Part shown: one piece after another, positions 7,972 through 13,345 of the stretch | Layout: every line of letters begins with the position of its first letter | Numbering within the stretch: the stretch's first letter is position 1 | Assembly (NCBI GenBank): GCA_017479035.1 | Contig: JAFVCR010000071.1 | Span: 1-13,491 of the forward strand | DNA length: 13,491 bases | Reading direction: 5' to 3' | DNA from: Kiritimatiellia bacterium | GTDB taxonomy: Bacteria > Verrucomicrobiota > Kiritimatiellia > RFP12 > UBA1067 | Program-made: the position numbers and the translations under genes | Notes under the pieces: model-generated | The model's database searches: none | What the model was told of the DNA's origin: nothing | What the model saw: the letters and a program-made list of their open reading frames with translations, nothing else

Positions 7972-8232
7972 CAACGCAAAGCCGCAGAGATGCAGAGATT
8001 TGTCATGCTGTGCGTCGTCTGCCCAGATATATGCGGTGTCTGCCCCCTGTGGGGACGCGGGCATGCCTGTGCGGCTTCGCACCTCGCCCGCAGCTTCTAT
8101 CAACGCAGAGCCGCAAAGACGCAGAGGCGCAGAGATTTGTCATTTTGTGCGTCGTCTGCCCATATATATGCGGTGTCTGCCCCCTGTGGGGACGCGGGCG
8201 TCTCGCCCGCGGCTTCGCACCTCGCCCGCGGA
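7972..8232. repeat. Tandemly doubled dispersed palindromic element
   Basis: Unit one (7972-8100) and unit two (8101-8232) align over their full length with few mismatches and one 8-nt indel. Each runs CAACGCA-AGCCGCA-AGA, then an ATTTGTCAT...TGCGTCGTCTGCCC segment, then a GC core beginning CCCCTGTGGGG (8044-8054 and 8181-8191). The core in unit one folds on paper as nested stems: GCGGGC/GCCCGC enclosing GTGCG-GCTT-CGCAC. In unit two the outer arm is repeated (GCCCGC at 8205-8210 and 8225-8230). Open frames here are by-products of the repeat and I call no gene. Confidence 0.8.
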
Positions 8233-8236
8233 ACTG

Positions 8237-8326
8237 CTAACCGCAAACGGGAATTGGAAGTTTTCGCCGCAGACTAAACATCGCAACACCAAATATGATC
8301 AAACCAATCCCCGGCGGCTCGGAAAA
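8237..8326 (-). pseudogene. Remnant PEP-CTERM sorting tail
   Basis: Minus-strand translation of this stretch gives a sorting-type tail with no gene body: FSEPPG, a hydrophobic run IGLIIFGVAMFS, then LRRKLPIPVCG and a stop (8237-8239). It parallels the intact PEP-CTERM protein next door, which ends PEPSG, hydrophobic run, LLRRSTTPIPVCG. The coding similarity breaks off at about 8326, just where a copied rhamnosidase 3' end begins at 8332. It is either a truncated duplicate or the remains of a paralogous PEP-CTERM gene. The reading is direct; the origin is inferred. Confidence 0.65.
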
Positions 8327-8331
8327 CGTGT

Positions 8332-8365
8332 CTTCGACGTGCAAAGCAAAATAGTTTGCAGTTAG
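8332..8365 (+). pseudogene. Copied fragment of the rhamnosidase 3' end
   Basis: Bases 8332-8347 (CTTCGACGTGCAAAGC) are identical to 7907-7922, and 8348-8363 are identical to 7932-7947. The nine bases between these blocks in the intact gene are absent here. In frame the fragment reads VFDVQSKIVCS then stop, against TFDVQSGSHKIVCSL in the intact gene. It is followed by the same heptad and CAACGCAAAG-like sequences, so the gene end and repeat were copied together. Confidence 0.75.
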
Positions 8366-8484
8366 CAATTTGCAGTGTTCAGTTTTTCTAACGCAAAGCC
8401 GCAGAGATGCAGAGAAAATTTTGTAGAAATCTCTGAGACTCTGCGCCTCTGCGCCTCTGCGTTAAAAAAAACTGCTAACTGTTA
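8353..8484. repeat. Third copy of the element: heptads plus long palindrome
   Basis: Degenerate heptads (8353-8388) lead into a CGCAGAG-rich inverted repeat. The left arm is AACGCAAAGCCGCAGAG... (8390-8414); the right arm ...CTCTGCGCCTCTGCGTT ends near 8463; the loop is AT-rich. It is followed by A8 and reversed heptads (8472-8490). The PEP-CTERM stop (8482-8484) falls in those reversed heptads. This copy lacks the CCCCTGTGGGG core. It lies between convergent gene ends and could act in transcription termination, though no hairpin-plus-U-tract is in the right orientation. Confidence 0.7.
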
Positions 8485-9186
8485 ACCGCAAACGGGAATT
8501 GGAGTTGTGCTCCGCCGCAGCAGCAAGACAGCAATACCCACGACAATAAGCAATACCCCTGACGGCTCGGGAATTGCACTCCCTCCGCCTACAATCATCG
8601 GTCCACCATCCAAATCGTAGGCAGAACGGCCTATCGAAAGTCCTGTGCCATATTCATCGTACAGAACTTCGACCCAACCGACTATGTCGCTGATGGTGTA
8701 TTCAACCGCCGTTCTGTCAACGACATATTCGTCACTGAAGAACGCAAGATATAGCATACCGCTCTGGTTTAGCGTGATAGAGTAATCTATATCATAGTTC
8801 GAGGAAGTCTCTCCGTTCCCATTGAATAAATAGGTATTTTGTGCTTGTATGCTATCTTTAGAGACAATATCGCCAGAGCGAGCCAAAATCCACGATCCCG
8901 ATGAATACCTGATTGGATCGAGGACTGTCTGCAGCAGAACGGAATCGTATAGTTGTTGGAATGAAATGAACGGTGTATACAACGCACCTCCTTCCGAAAC
9001 GATATTGTCAGAGATAATATAAATGGAATATTGCGCTTCTCCATAGAATCCATATTCAAGCCATTCACCTGCCATATTGTCCCATACCACGTGCGCACCT
9101 ATAAGCGTCTCGCAGCAAAACAGGCAGATTGCCATCAGTACGAGCAACTTTCTGGCATTGCAGAGTATGCTTATTTGATTAGCCAT
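8482..9186 (-). CDS. PEP-CTERM sorting-domain protein
   Basis: The 234-aa protein has an N-terminal signal peptide (basic NARK, then LLVLMAICLFCC, cleavage near IGA). A middle region of about 175 residues is rich in Tyr, Ser, Asp and Ile and is predicted to be beta-rich; I recognise no family in it. The C-terminal PEP-CTERM signal is IPEPSG (205-210), a hydrophobic segment to about 223, then RR. Proteins with this tail are exported and processed by exosortase, usually for surface or extracellular display. An eight-residue extension (TTPIPVCG) follows the Arg pair and is encoded by the edge of a repeat element, which is unusual. The ATG overlaps the last 16 nt of the upstream peptidase gene, and AAGGGACAGGGAA before it can serve as ribosome site, so translation is probably coupled. 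The binding or structural role is unknown. Confidence 0.85.
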   Translation of the reverse strand: MANQISILCNARKLLVLMAICLFCCETLIGAHVVWDNMAGEWLEYGFYGEAQYSIYIISDNIVSEGGALYTPFISFQQLYDSVLLQTVLDPIRYSSGSWILARSGDIVSKDSIQAQNTYLFNGNGETSSNYDIDYSITLNQSGMLYLAFFSDEYVVDRTAVEYTISDIVGWVEVLYDEYGTGLSIGRSAYDLDGGPMIVGGGSAIPEPSGVLLIVVGIAVLLLRRSTTPIPVCG

Positions 9187-10730
9187 TTCCCTGTCCCTTT
9201 CAACTGTTGGTAGTCATGCAAGTTCAATACGCGTAGTGTATTGCCGGGGTCATGCAGATTAATAAACGACCGAATCTTATCGATGCACTTGCTTATATTT
9301 GAATCTATGCCCACATCGTAAGCCGTTTTCTGCCAACGTTTGCCCACAAGAACAAGCATATCGCCAACTGCCAAGAATGTTGGGCATCCAGAATCTCCAT
9401 ATCTCGTAGGCGCATAGAAGTCCTTTCTGCTTGCATTTTCAGGAACTTGCAAATAGCAACGAGTCGGCCACATACTGAGATCTTCTTCACCAACAAAACC
9501 AGATAGTTCTGCAACCGTAGCGCGCCTATCCTGATCTACAACAATTGCAGGGATATAAAGACCTGTGCGTATGTATCGGGAAAGTTCTCCCGATAAAAGA
9601 CATATAGGGGCAATGTTAGTAATTGGCTCATCGAGCATCGCCACCCATATATCATCCTCGATTTGAGTCTGCGTAGCGCTTATGGTTCGCTGATATACAT
9701 TTAGATTTGCATCGGCGAAGAATATTTTATCGGATGTATTTAACCGCCAATGTTTAGCAAAAAGAACTACACTTGGACTGATAAGAATGCCTGCACGGCT
9801 ATTATGTTCTGCGGAGGAGTTCCAGACGGAGAGGCAGGAGAAGTCGAGGTCGGATGCCCAGCAGGAGGGATTCCGCTGGAATACGAGATTCGTGGCGTTG
9901 GCATAATAGTCGGTGTAGATGTCGAGAGTGTTTGTGGGCGAGAGGCCTACGATGCGCTCGTCGATCGAACGGCAGAGGACGGAAAGAAGCGTGTTCGAGC
10001 CATCCGGGACGAGCGGCTCCGTGCCGGCCCAGTATTCATAGAGATTGCAAAGCCCGTCGCCGTCCGTATCGGCAAACCGTCCGTGCGGCTCCGAGACCTC
10101 CGCAAGCCCCGTGACGCTTTCCCACCAGTCGGGGAGGTCGTTTTTATTCCTGTCGAACATGCCATAGGCAAGCGTGTTCGTGACGCACATATCGTGAGCG
10201 CTTGTCGAGAATGTCCGCCAGGTGAACGCTTCGCTTTCGTCGCGCTCGCCATTGCCGTTGATGTCGTCCCAGAATTCGATTGCCGCCTTTTCGCCTTCGG
10301 TTGTAGTTATGTGCCCGAAATCCACCGACCAGCTGGCGTTGGTGACATTCGCTTCATATTGGACGACATTCGTCCCGAAGAAAGCCTTTGCGCTCAAAGC
10401 GTTTGTCGTGGAGAAAATGTCCGTCTCCGTTGCCGCGAGCGAAAAACAGTAGTTGTTTTTGTCCAGCGGATCCGTGTTTTCGGCAAGTTTAAGAATGCTC
10501 GCTTCCGGAAACGAAATGATCTCAACGCAGAGTGCACAAAGTTCCCGCAGAATAACGCAGAAGTCTGCGTCTGTCGGCGGAGATTCTGCGTCCTCTGCGT
10601 TGAAAAACACATCGACCGACGATGTCACGGCGTTTCCGGGACGGTTGCGGCACACTTTCCCGCCCGCCAACGGCGCAATCGCCGCCAGCGCCCACCAATC
10701 ATCGATCGGTAGTAGATGCATCCCGTCCAT
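9171..10730 (-). CDS. Trypsin-like serine peptidase with Ca-loop motifs
   Basis: The 519-aa protein has three parts. Residues 1-140 are of unknown nature; residues 44-72 are encoded by an inserted palindromic repeat. Residues 150-240 hold calcium-loop motifs: DINGNGERDESE (156-167), DRNKNDLPDWWE (193-204) and DTDGDGLCNLYEYWAGTEP (221-239), the last typical of thrombospondin-3-like repeats in secreted PVC-group proteins. Residues about 285-490 resemble a trypsin-fold peptidase, with VVLFAKHW (His327), EDDIWVAML (Asp360) and YGDSGCPTFL (Ser447) as the probable triad. The His motif differs from the usual TAAHC, so activity needs caution. No signal peptide is visible at the called start, odd for a protein with extracellular-type domains. 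An in-frame TGA lies just upstream near 10757, so no longer start exists. The gene is followed by, and overlaps, the PEP-CTERM gene. The protease fold is fairly sure; its target is unknown. Confidence 0.75.
   Translation of the reverse strand: MDGMHLLPIDDWWALAAIAPLAGGKVCRNRPGNAVTSSVDVFFNAEDAESPPTDADFCVILRELCALCVEIISFPEASILKLAENTDPLDKNNYCFSLAATETDIFSTTNALSAKAFFGTNVVQYEANVTNASWSVDFGHITTTEGEKAAIEFWDDINGNGERDESEAFTWRTFSTSAHDMCVTNTLAYGMFDRNKNDLPDWWESVTGLAEVSEPHGRFADTDGDGLCNLYEYWAGTEPLVPDGSNTLLSVLCRSIDERIVGLSPTNTLDIYTDYYANATNLVFQRNPSCWASDLDFSCLSVWNSSAEHNSRAGILISPSVVLFAKHWRLNTSDKIFFADANLNVYQRTISATQTQIEDDIWVAMLDEPITNIAPICLLSGELSRYIRTGLYIPAIVVDQDRRATVAELSGFVGEEDLSMWPTRCYLQVPENASRKDFYAPTRYGDSGCPTFLAVGDMLVLVGKRWQKTAYDVGIDSNISKCIDKIRSFINLHDPGNTLRVLNLHDYQQLKGTGKWLIK
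10523..10602. repeat. 80-bp palindromic repeat inside the peptidase gene
   Basis: Outer arms CAACGCAGAG (10523-10532) and CTCTGCGTTG (10593-10602) are perfect inverses. Nested arms GCAGAAT/ATTCTGC (10547-10553 / 10583-10589) follow, with a separate palindrome ACGCAGA-AG-TCTGCGT (10555-10570) between them. The sequence belongs to the CGCAGAG family seen in the intergenic regions, but here it is read in frame, adding about 29 residues (NAEDAES...CALCVEI) to the peptidase. Confidence 0.7.
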
Positions 10731-10759
10731 ATCCGTAAAACATTCCCTTTTGCAATGTC

Positions 10760-10788
10760 AATCTATCACATCCGGCAATATCTGTCAA
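10760..10788 (-). promoter_or_regulatory. Strong sigma70-type promoter of the peptidase operon
   Basis: On the minus strand a perfect TTGACA (10788-10783), a 17-nt spacer and TAGATT (10765-10760) are present. The predicted start near 10753 gives a leader of about 23 nt containing AAAAGGGA, 14 nt before ATG 10730, which is a rather long spacing. Confidence 0.65.
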
Positions 10789-10802
10789 CGCCACCGGCTC
10801 TG

Positions 10803-11032
10803 AAGCAGTTAGCAGTTTGCAGCGTGCAGTTTGCAGTTTTTCAACACAAAGCCGCAGAGAGGCAGAGGCGCAGAGAGGCACTGTGGGGGCGCGGGCATGC
10901 CTGTGCGGCTTCGCACCTCGCCCGCGGAAGGTCTCGAGGAGTGTTCGTGTTTTGCACGCCGCGCTCCGCGCGGCGGCTGCGGGCGAGATGCCCGCGCCCC
11001 CACAGAGCCTCTCTGCGCCTCTGCGCCGGGCA
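10803..11032. repeat. Large inverted-repeat copy of the dispersed element
   Basis: Heptads (10806-10841) lead into a CAACACAAAGCCGCAGAG block. A 37-nt arm (10862-10898) is inverted at 10988-11024 with a single mismatch. The left side additionally carries the GTGCG-GCTT-CGCAC hairpin and CTCGCCCGCGG; the right side has the matching CTGCGGGCGAG without that hairpin. In the centre is a hairpin GCCGCGC-TCC-GCGCGGC (10958-10974). The whole can fold into a very long stem. It fills the gap between the divergent peptidase and ATP-pyrophosphatase transcription units, upstream of both promoters. No gene is called here. Confidence 0.8.
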
Positions 11033-11061
11033 AAATCCGCCGTCAAAAATGCGTTTCGGGG

Positions 11062-11090
11062 TTGCACGCGGCGCAAAACTATGTTATTAT
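11062..11090 (+). promoter_or_regulatory. Sigma70-type promoter of the ATP-pyrophosphatase pair
   Basis: TTGCAC (11062-11067), a 17-nt spacer and TATTAT (11085-11090). The start codon begins 7 nt after the -10, with no ribosome-binding site, the same geometry as at the rhamnosidase gene. A leaderless transcript is predicted. Confidence 0.6.
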
Positions 11091-11096
11091 ACCGGC

Positions 11097-12137
11097 ATGG
11101 ATAAAAACTACTGCATGAGCCATTTCTTGGCTTTCAGATATATAAAGGACGAAAACAGGAACTTCTACGCCGGTTTGCGCCATAAAGTCCACAAGCCGCG
11201 CCCCGGAAGCGAAATACTTCCCGTGCGCACCATCGAGGACATCGACGGCATCATCCGCGAGAAGATTGCACGGTTTTTCATCCCCGGCAAGACGGCGGTT
11301 CTTCTTTCCGGCGGACAGGACAGCGCGATTCTCGCATCCTATCTTCCGCCCGGCACGAAAGCCTACACCTTCAAATGCCTAGCTCCGGGAGCGATAGACG
11401 AAACGGCGCAGGCTGCAAAATATGCCGCAGCATACTCTCTCGACCACGAAATCATCCCGATTGAATGGAGCGATTTCGAGGAACTTTCAAGCGAAATCTG
11501 CCGCTTCGACGGCGTTCCCTTCCATTCCATCGAGGTGCAGCTCGTCAAGGCCGCCCGCCATGCAAAACGCCAGGGCATAGAACGCCTTGTGATTGGTGAA
11601 AGTTCGGATCTCGTATTCGGCGGCATGGACAAACTGCTCTCGCAGGATTGGGATTTCGACTCATTCGTCAAGCGGTACATATTCTGCCCCCCCCCAGCCG
11701 CGCTCAAGGAAAGCGTCGACGTGACGGAGTTTTTCGAGCCGTACCGTCTGCCCGGCGGCAAGATCGAGTTTCTCCGCTTCATGGACGAAGTTTTTGCGCA
11801 TGAGTCGTCCTCTTCCTACATGCACGCCTTCGAAATGGAAAACATCGAATATCTAGATCCCTACTCATACATGAAAATGTCCGAACCTCTCGATCTCCGC
11901 CGCGTCCGCAACGGCGAGCCTAAATACTTGATCCGCGAACTCTTTGCCAAGCGCTATCCGCAAATCCCCGTCCCGGACAAGATCCCCATGCCACGCGCCA
12001 TGAATCAATGGCTCGCGGGCTGGACAGGCCCTGTGCGTCCCGAATTCATCCCCGGATGCCAGGAAAACATGACGGGCGACCAGAAATGGCTCGTCTGGAT
12101 TCTGGAAAAATTCCTCTCCCTGCACGAAAAGGCGTGA
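11097..12137 (+). CDS. Asparagine-synthetase-type ATP pyrophosphatase, no glutaminase domain
   Basis: The 346-aa protein matches the C-terminal synthetase half of AsnB-type enzymes. AVLLSGGQDSAIL (67-79) is the PP-loop that binds ATP. IGESSDLVFGGMDKLL (166-181) corresponds to the second conserved block of AsnB. YLDPYSYMKM and NGEPKYLIRELF (252-283) match the conserved C-terminal segments. The N-terminal Ntn glutaminase domain, with its Cys2, is absent; only about 60 residues precede the PP-loop. Such enzymes adenylate a carboxylate and transfer nitrogen or another nucleophile, so this one would need free ammonia, a partner glutaminase or a different nucleophile. The frame stays open upstream to 10716 but only through the repeat; ATG 11097 is set by the promoter. 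A run of nine C (11687-11695) lies mid-gene. Its stop is 4 nt before a cytidylyltransferase gene. Fold confident, substrate unknown. Confidence 0.82.
   Translation: MDKNYCMSHFLAFRYIKDENRNFYAGLRHKVHKPRPGSEILPVRTIEDIDGIIREKIARFFIPGKTAVLLSGGQDSAILASYLPPGTKAYTFKCLAPGAIDETAQAAKYAAAYSLDHEIIPIEWSDFEELSSEICRFDGVPFHSIEVQLVKAARHAKRQGIERLVIGESSDLVFGGMDKLLSQDWDFDSFVKRYIFCPPPAALKESVDVTEFFEPYRLPGGKIEFLRFMDEVFAHESSSSYMHAFEMENIEYLDPYSYMKMSEPLDLRRVRNGEPKYLIRELFAKRYPQIPVPDKIPMPRAMNQWLAGWTGPVRPEFIPGCQENMTGDQKWLVWILEKFLSLHEKA
11687..11695 (+). repeat. C9 homopolymer within the ATP-pyrophosphatase gene
   Basis: Nine consecutive C encode part of FCPPPA (residues 196-201). The frame is intact at nine. Gain or loss of one base would truncate the protein after the PP-loop and before the C-terminal motifs. 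Such tracts can mediate phase variation, but one sequence cannot show variability. Confidence 0.5.
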
Positions 12138-12141
12138 AATC

Positions 12142-12573
12142 ATGAGCTACAAACCCGTTATCGGCTACACCAGCGGCGTGTACGACCTCTTCCACATAGG
12201 TCATCTCAACCTCCTCAAGAACGCCAAAGGCATGTGCGACAGATTGATTGTGGGCGTCACCGTGGACGAACTTGTGGCCTACAAGCACAAACACGCCGTC
12301 ATCCCGTTCGCCGAGCGTCTCGAAATCGTCCGCAGCATAAAACACGTGGATGTGGCCGTCCCGCAGGAAGACCTCGACAAATACAAGATGTGGGAGAAAC
12401 TGCGTTTCGACATCCTTTTCGTTGGCGACGACTGGTTCAACCATCCCCGCTGGAAGGAGATGGAGGCGAAATTCGCCGCCGTGGGCGTTCGCGTCGTGTA
12501 TTTCCCCTACACCAAAGGTACCAGTTCCACGATTCTCAACGAAACTCTCCGCCGTCTGCGCGAAGAGTCGTAA
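12142..12573 (+). CDS. TagD-like cytidylyltransferase
   Basis: The 143-aa protein has the size and motifs of glycerol-3-phosphate cytidylyltransferase and relatives, which couple CTP to a phosphorylated alcohol and release pyrophosphate. GYTSGVYDLFHIGHLNLL (8-25) contains the HIGH signature at 18-21. Arg59 lies in VIPFAERLEIV. FVGDDW is at 93-98, and YTKGTSSTIL (123-132) corresponds to the RTEGISTT block of TagD. Alternatives are phosphocholine- or phosphoethanolamine-type cytidylyltransferases, or an adenylyltransferase of the same fold. ATG is 4 nt after the upstream stop, with only AAGG as a weak ribosome site, so translation probably depends on the upstream gene. The pairing suggests CDP-activation of a substrate that is amidated, or used together, in cell-envelope glycan synthesis. 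The gene converges on the PLD-like gene with a 6-nt gap. Confidence 0.85.
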   Translation: MSYKPVIGYTSGVYDLFHIGHLNLLKNAKGMCDRLIVGVTVDELVAYKHKHAVIPFAERLEIVRSIKHVDVAVPQEDLDKYKMWEKLRFDILFVGDDWFNHPRWKEMEAKFAAVGVRVVYFPYTKGTSSTILNETLRRLREES

Positions 12574-12579
12574 CCCCGC

Positions 12580-13098
12580 TCACACAACGGGATCGGTGCA
12601 AAAGCCGCGCCGGCCGCACTCGCGGCAGAACTCCCCGCGCCACACGGCATCGAACTGTTCCACTAGCGGCTCCACAAGCGCCGCATCGTCGCTAATAACG
12701 CCATTCTCGAAATTGCGCTTTTTCGCGCTTTTCGCACCCATACCCGCGCCGGTGAGGTTCGCCGAACCGAAATACGCCGTGCGTCCATCCGCTATCATGC
12801 ATTTGAAATGAACTCGCGGGCACAGCATCCTCTCCATCGCCGTCCACAGCACCGGATAACGGTCGAAATCGTCCCGCCAGTTCGCCCCTGGGTCTTTCGC
12901 GTGTATCAGCCGCACTTCTATCCCGCGCTTCACAAGATGATCCAGCACTTCCAGAAACGGCACCATGCCCCTCCCGCCGGCATCCACATACATATCCTTG
13001 ATGTCGGCGGTTGCTATCCACAGCTGCTTCTGCGCCTGCTGCGCCAGCCCGCATACGACCGCCTCGTAAATTGCGCGATTGGAAAGAAATTTCGTCAT
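12580..13098 (-). CDS. Single-HKD phospholipase-D-fold protein
   Basis: The 172-aa protein carries one complete HKD motif: His97, Lys99, Asp104, Gly111-Ser112 and Asn114, in HFKCMIADGRTAYFGSANL. Single-HKD proteins of this size act as dimers and include nucleases (Nuc, BfiI type) as well as uncharacterised PLD-like proteins. A following Gly/Lys-rich stretch (GAGMGAKSAKK) and a Cys cluster FCRECGRRGFC (157-167) near the end might bind metal. There is no signal peptide, so it is probably cytoplasmic. The frame is open upstream to ATG 13320, but that part runs through repeat sequence and upstream of the promoter at 13124-13152. ATG 13098 is therefore chosen; TTG 13107, 8 nt after GGAG, is a possible alternative. 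Fold clear, substrate not. Confidence 0.8.
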   Translation of the reverse strand: MTKFLSNRAIYEAVVCGLAQQAQKQLWIATADIKDMYVDAGGRGMVPFLEVLDHLVKRGIEVRLIHAKDPGANWRDDFDRYPVLWTAMERMLCPRVHFKCMIADGRTAYFGSANLTGAGMGAKSAKKRNFENGVISDDAALVEPLVEQFDAVWRGEFCRECGRRGFCTDPVV

Positions 13099-13123
13099 GC
13101 CAATCAATTCTTCAACTCCATAA

Positions 13124-13152
13124 AATTTAACCGATTCCCTCGCAAAAGTCAA
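13124..13152 (-). promoter_or_regulatory. Sigma70-type promoter of the PLD-like gene
   Basis: On the minus strand TTGACT (13152-13147), 17 nt, TAAATT (13129-13124). The predicted start near 13117 gives a leader of about 19 nt to ATG 13098. This supports the shorter reading frame over the extension to 13320. Confidence 0.55.
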
Positions 13153-13190
13153 GTGCACATTCTCGTATTTTTCGTGTACGCAGTTTTCTT

Positions 13191-13245
13191 GCCCCCTGTG
13201 GGGACGCGGGTATGCCTGTGCGGCTTCGCACCTCGCCCGCGGCTT
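13191..13245. repeat. Isolated copy of the nested-hairpin GC core
   Basis: CCCCTGTGGGG (13193-13203) is followed by GCGGGT...GTGCG-GCTT-CGCAC...GCCCGC, as at 8044-8091. The outer arm differs by C to T (13211), which still allows a G-T/G-U wobble pair. The heptads and CGCAGAG arms are missing, so the core occurs on its own. Confidence 0.75.
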
Positions 13246-13279
13246 CCACCCTATATCCTTATATATTATATTGCAATAC

Positions 13280-13345
13280 TCACACAACGTCCAGAAAGTC
13301 CACAAAGCCTTCAAAAACATCGTGCCCTTCGTGGACTTTGTGTGA
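13280..13345. repeat. Imperfect hairpin repeat of the TTCGTGGACTTTGTG type
   Basis: The left side contains TCACACAA and, 8 nt later, AAGTCCACAAAG; the right side is CTTCGTGGACTTTGTGTGA (13327-13345), its near inverse. A CTCTGCGCCTCTG...CTCTGCGTTG block (about 13358-13384) belonging to the other repeat family follows directly. Confidence 0.6.

Noticed and set aside
7940..8365. Overlapping small plus-strand frames encoding WGRGHACAASHLAR-like peptides
   Set aside because: They are translations of the GC core repeat, recur wherever the repeat occurs, and have no start signals of their own.
7932..8490. CRISPR array
   Set aside because: The repeated units are 7-bp heptads and about 130-bp tandem modules, not 24-40-bp direct repeats with unique spacers, and no cas genes are present.
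9750..10712. Plus-strand open frame (320 codons) opposite the peptidase
   Set aside because: No motif or plausible start signal. The opposite strand encodes calcium-loop repeats and a Ser-protease triad, and crosses a palindromic repeat.
10716..11096. N-terminal extension of the ATP-pyrophosphatase to 10716
   Set aside because: The extension is entirely repeat-derived, lies upstream of the promoter at 11062-11090 and has no homology to the family N-terminus.
12574..12591. Terminator hairpin between the convergent cytidylyltransferase and PLD-like genes
   Set aside because: Only a 4-bp CCCG/CGGG stem with a 9-nt loop and no T-tract; too weak to call.
13099..13320. N-terminal extension of the PLD-like protein to ATG 13320
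   Set aside because: It translates repeat sequence and would begin upstream of the best promoter; the family domain starts after 13098.
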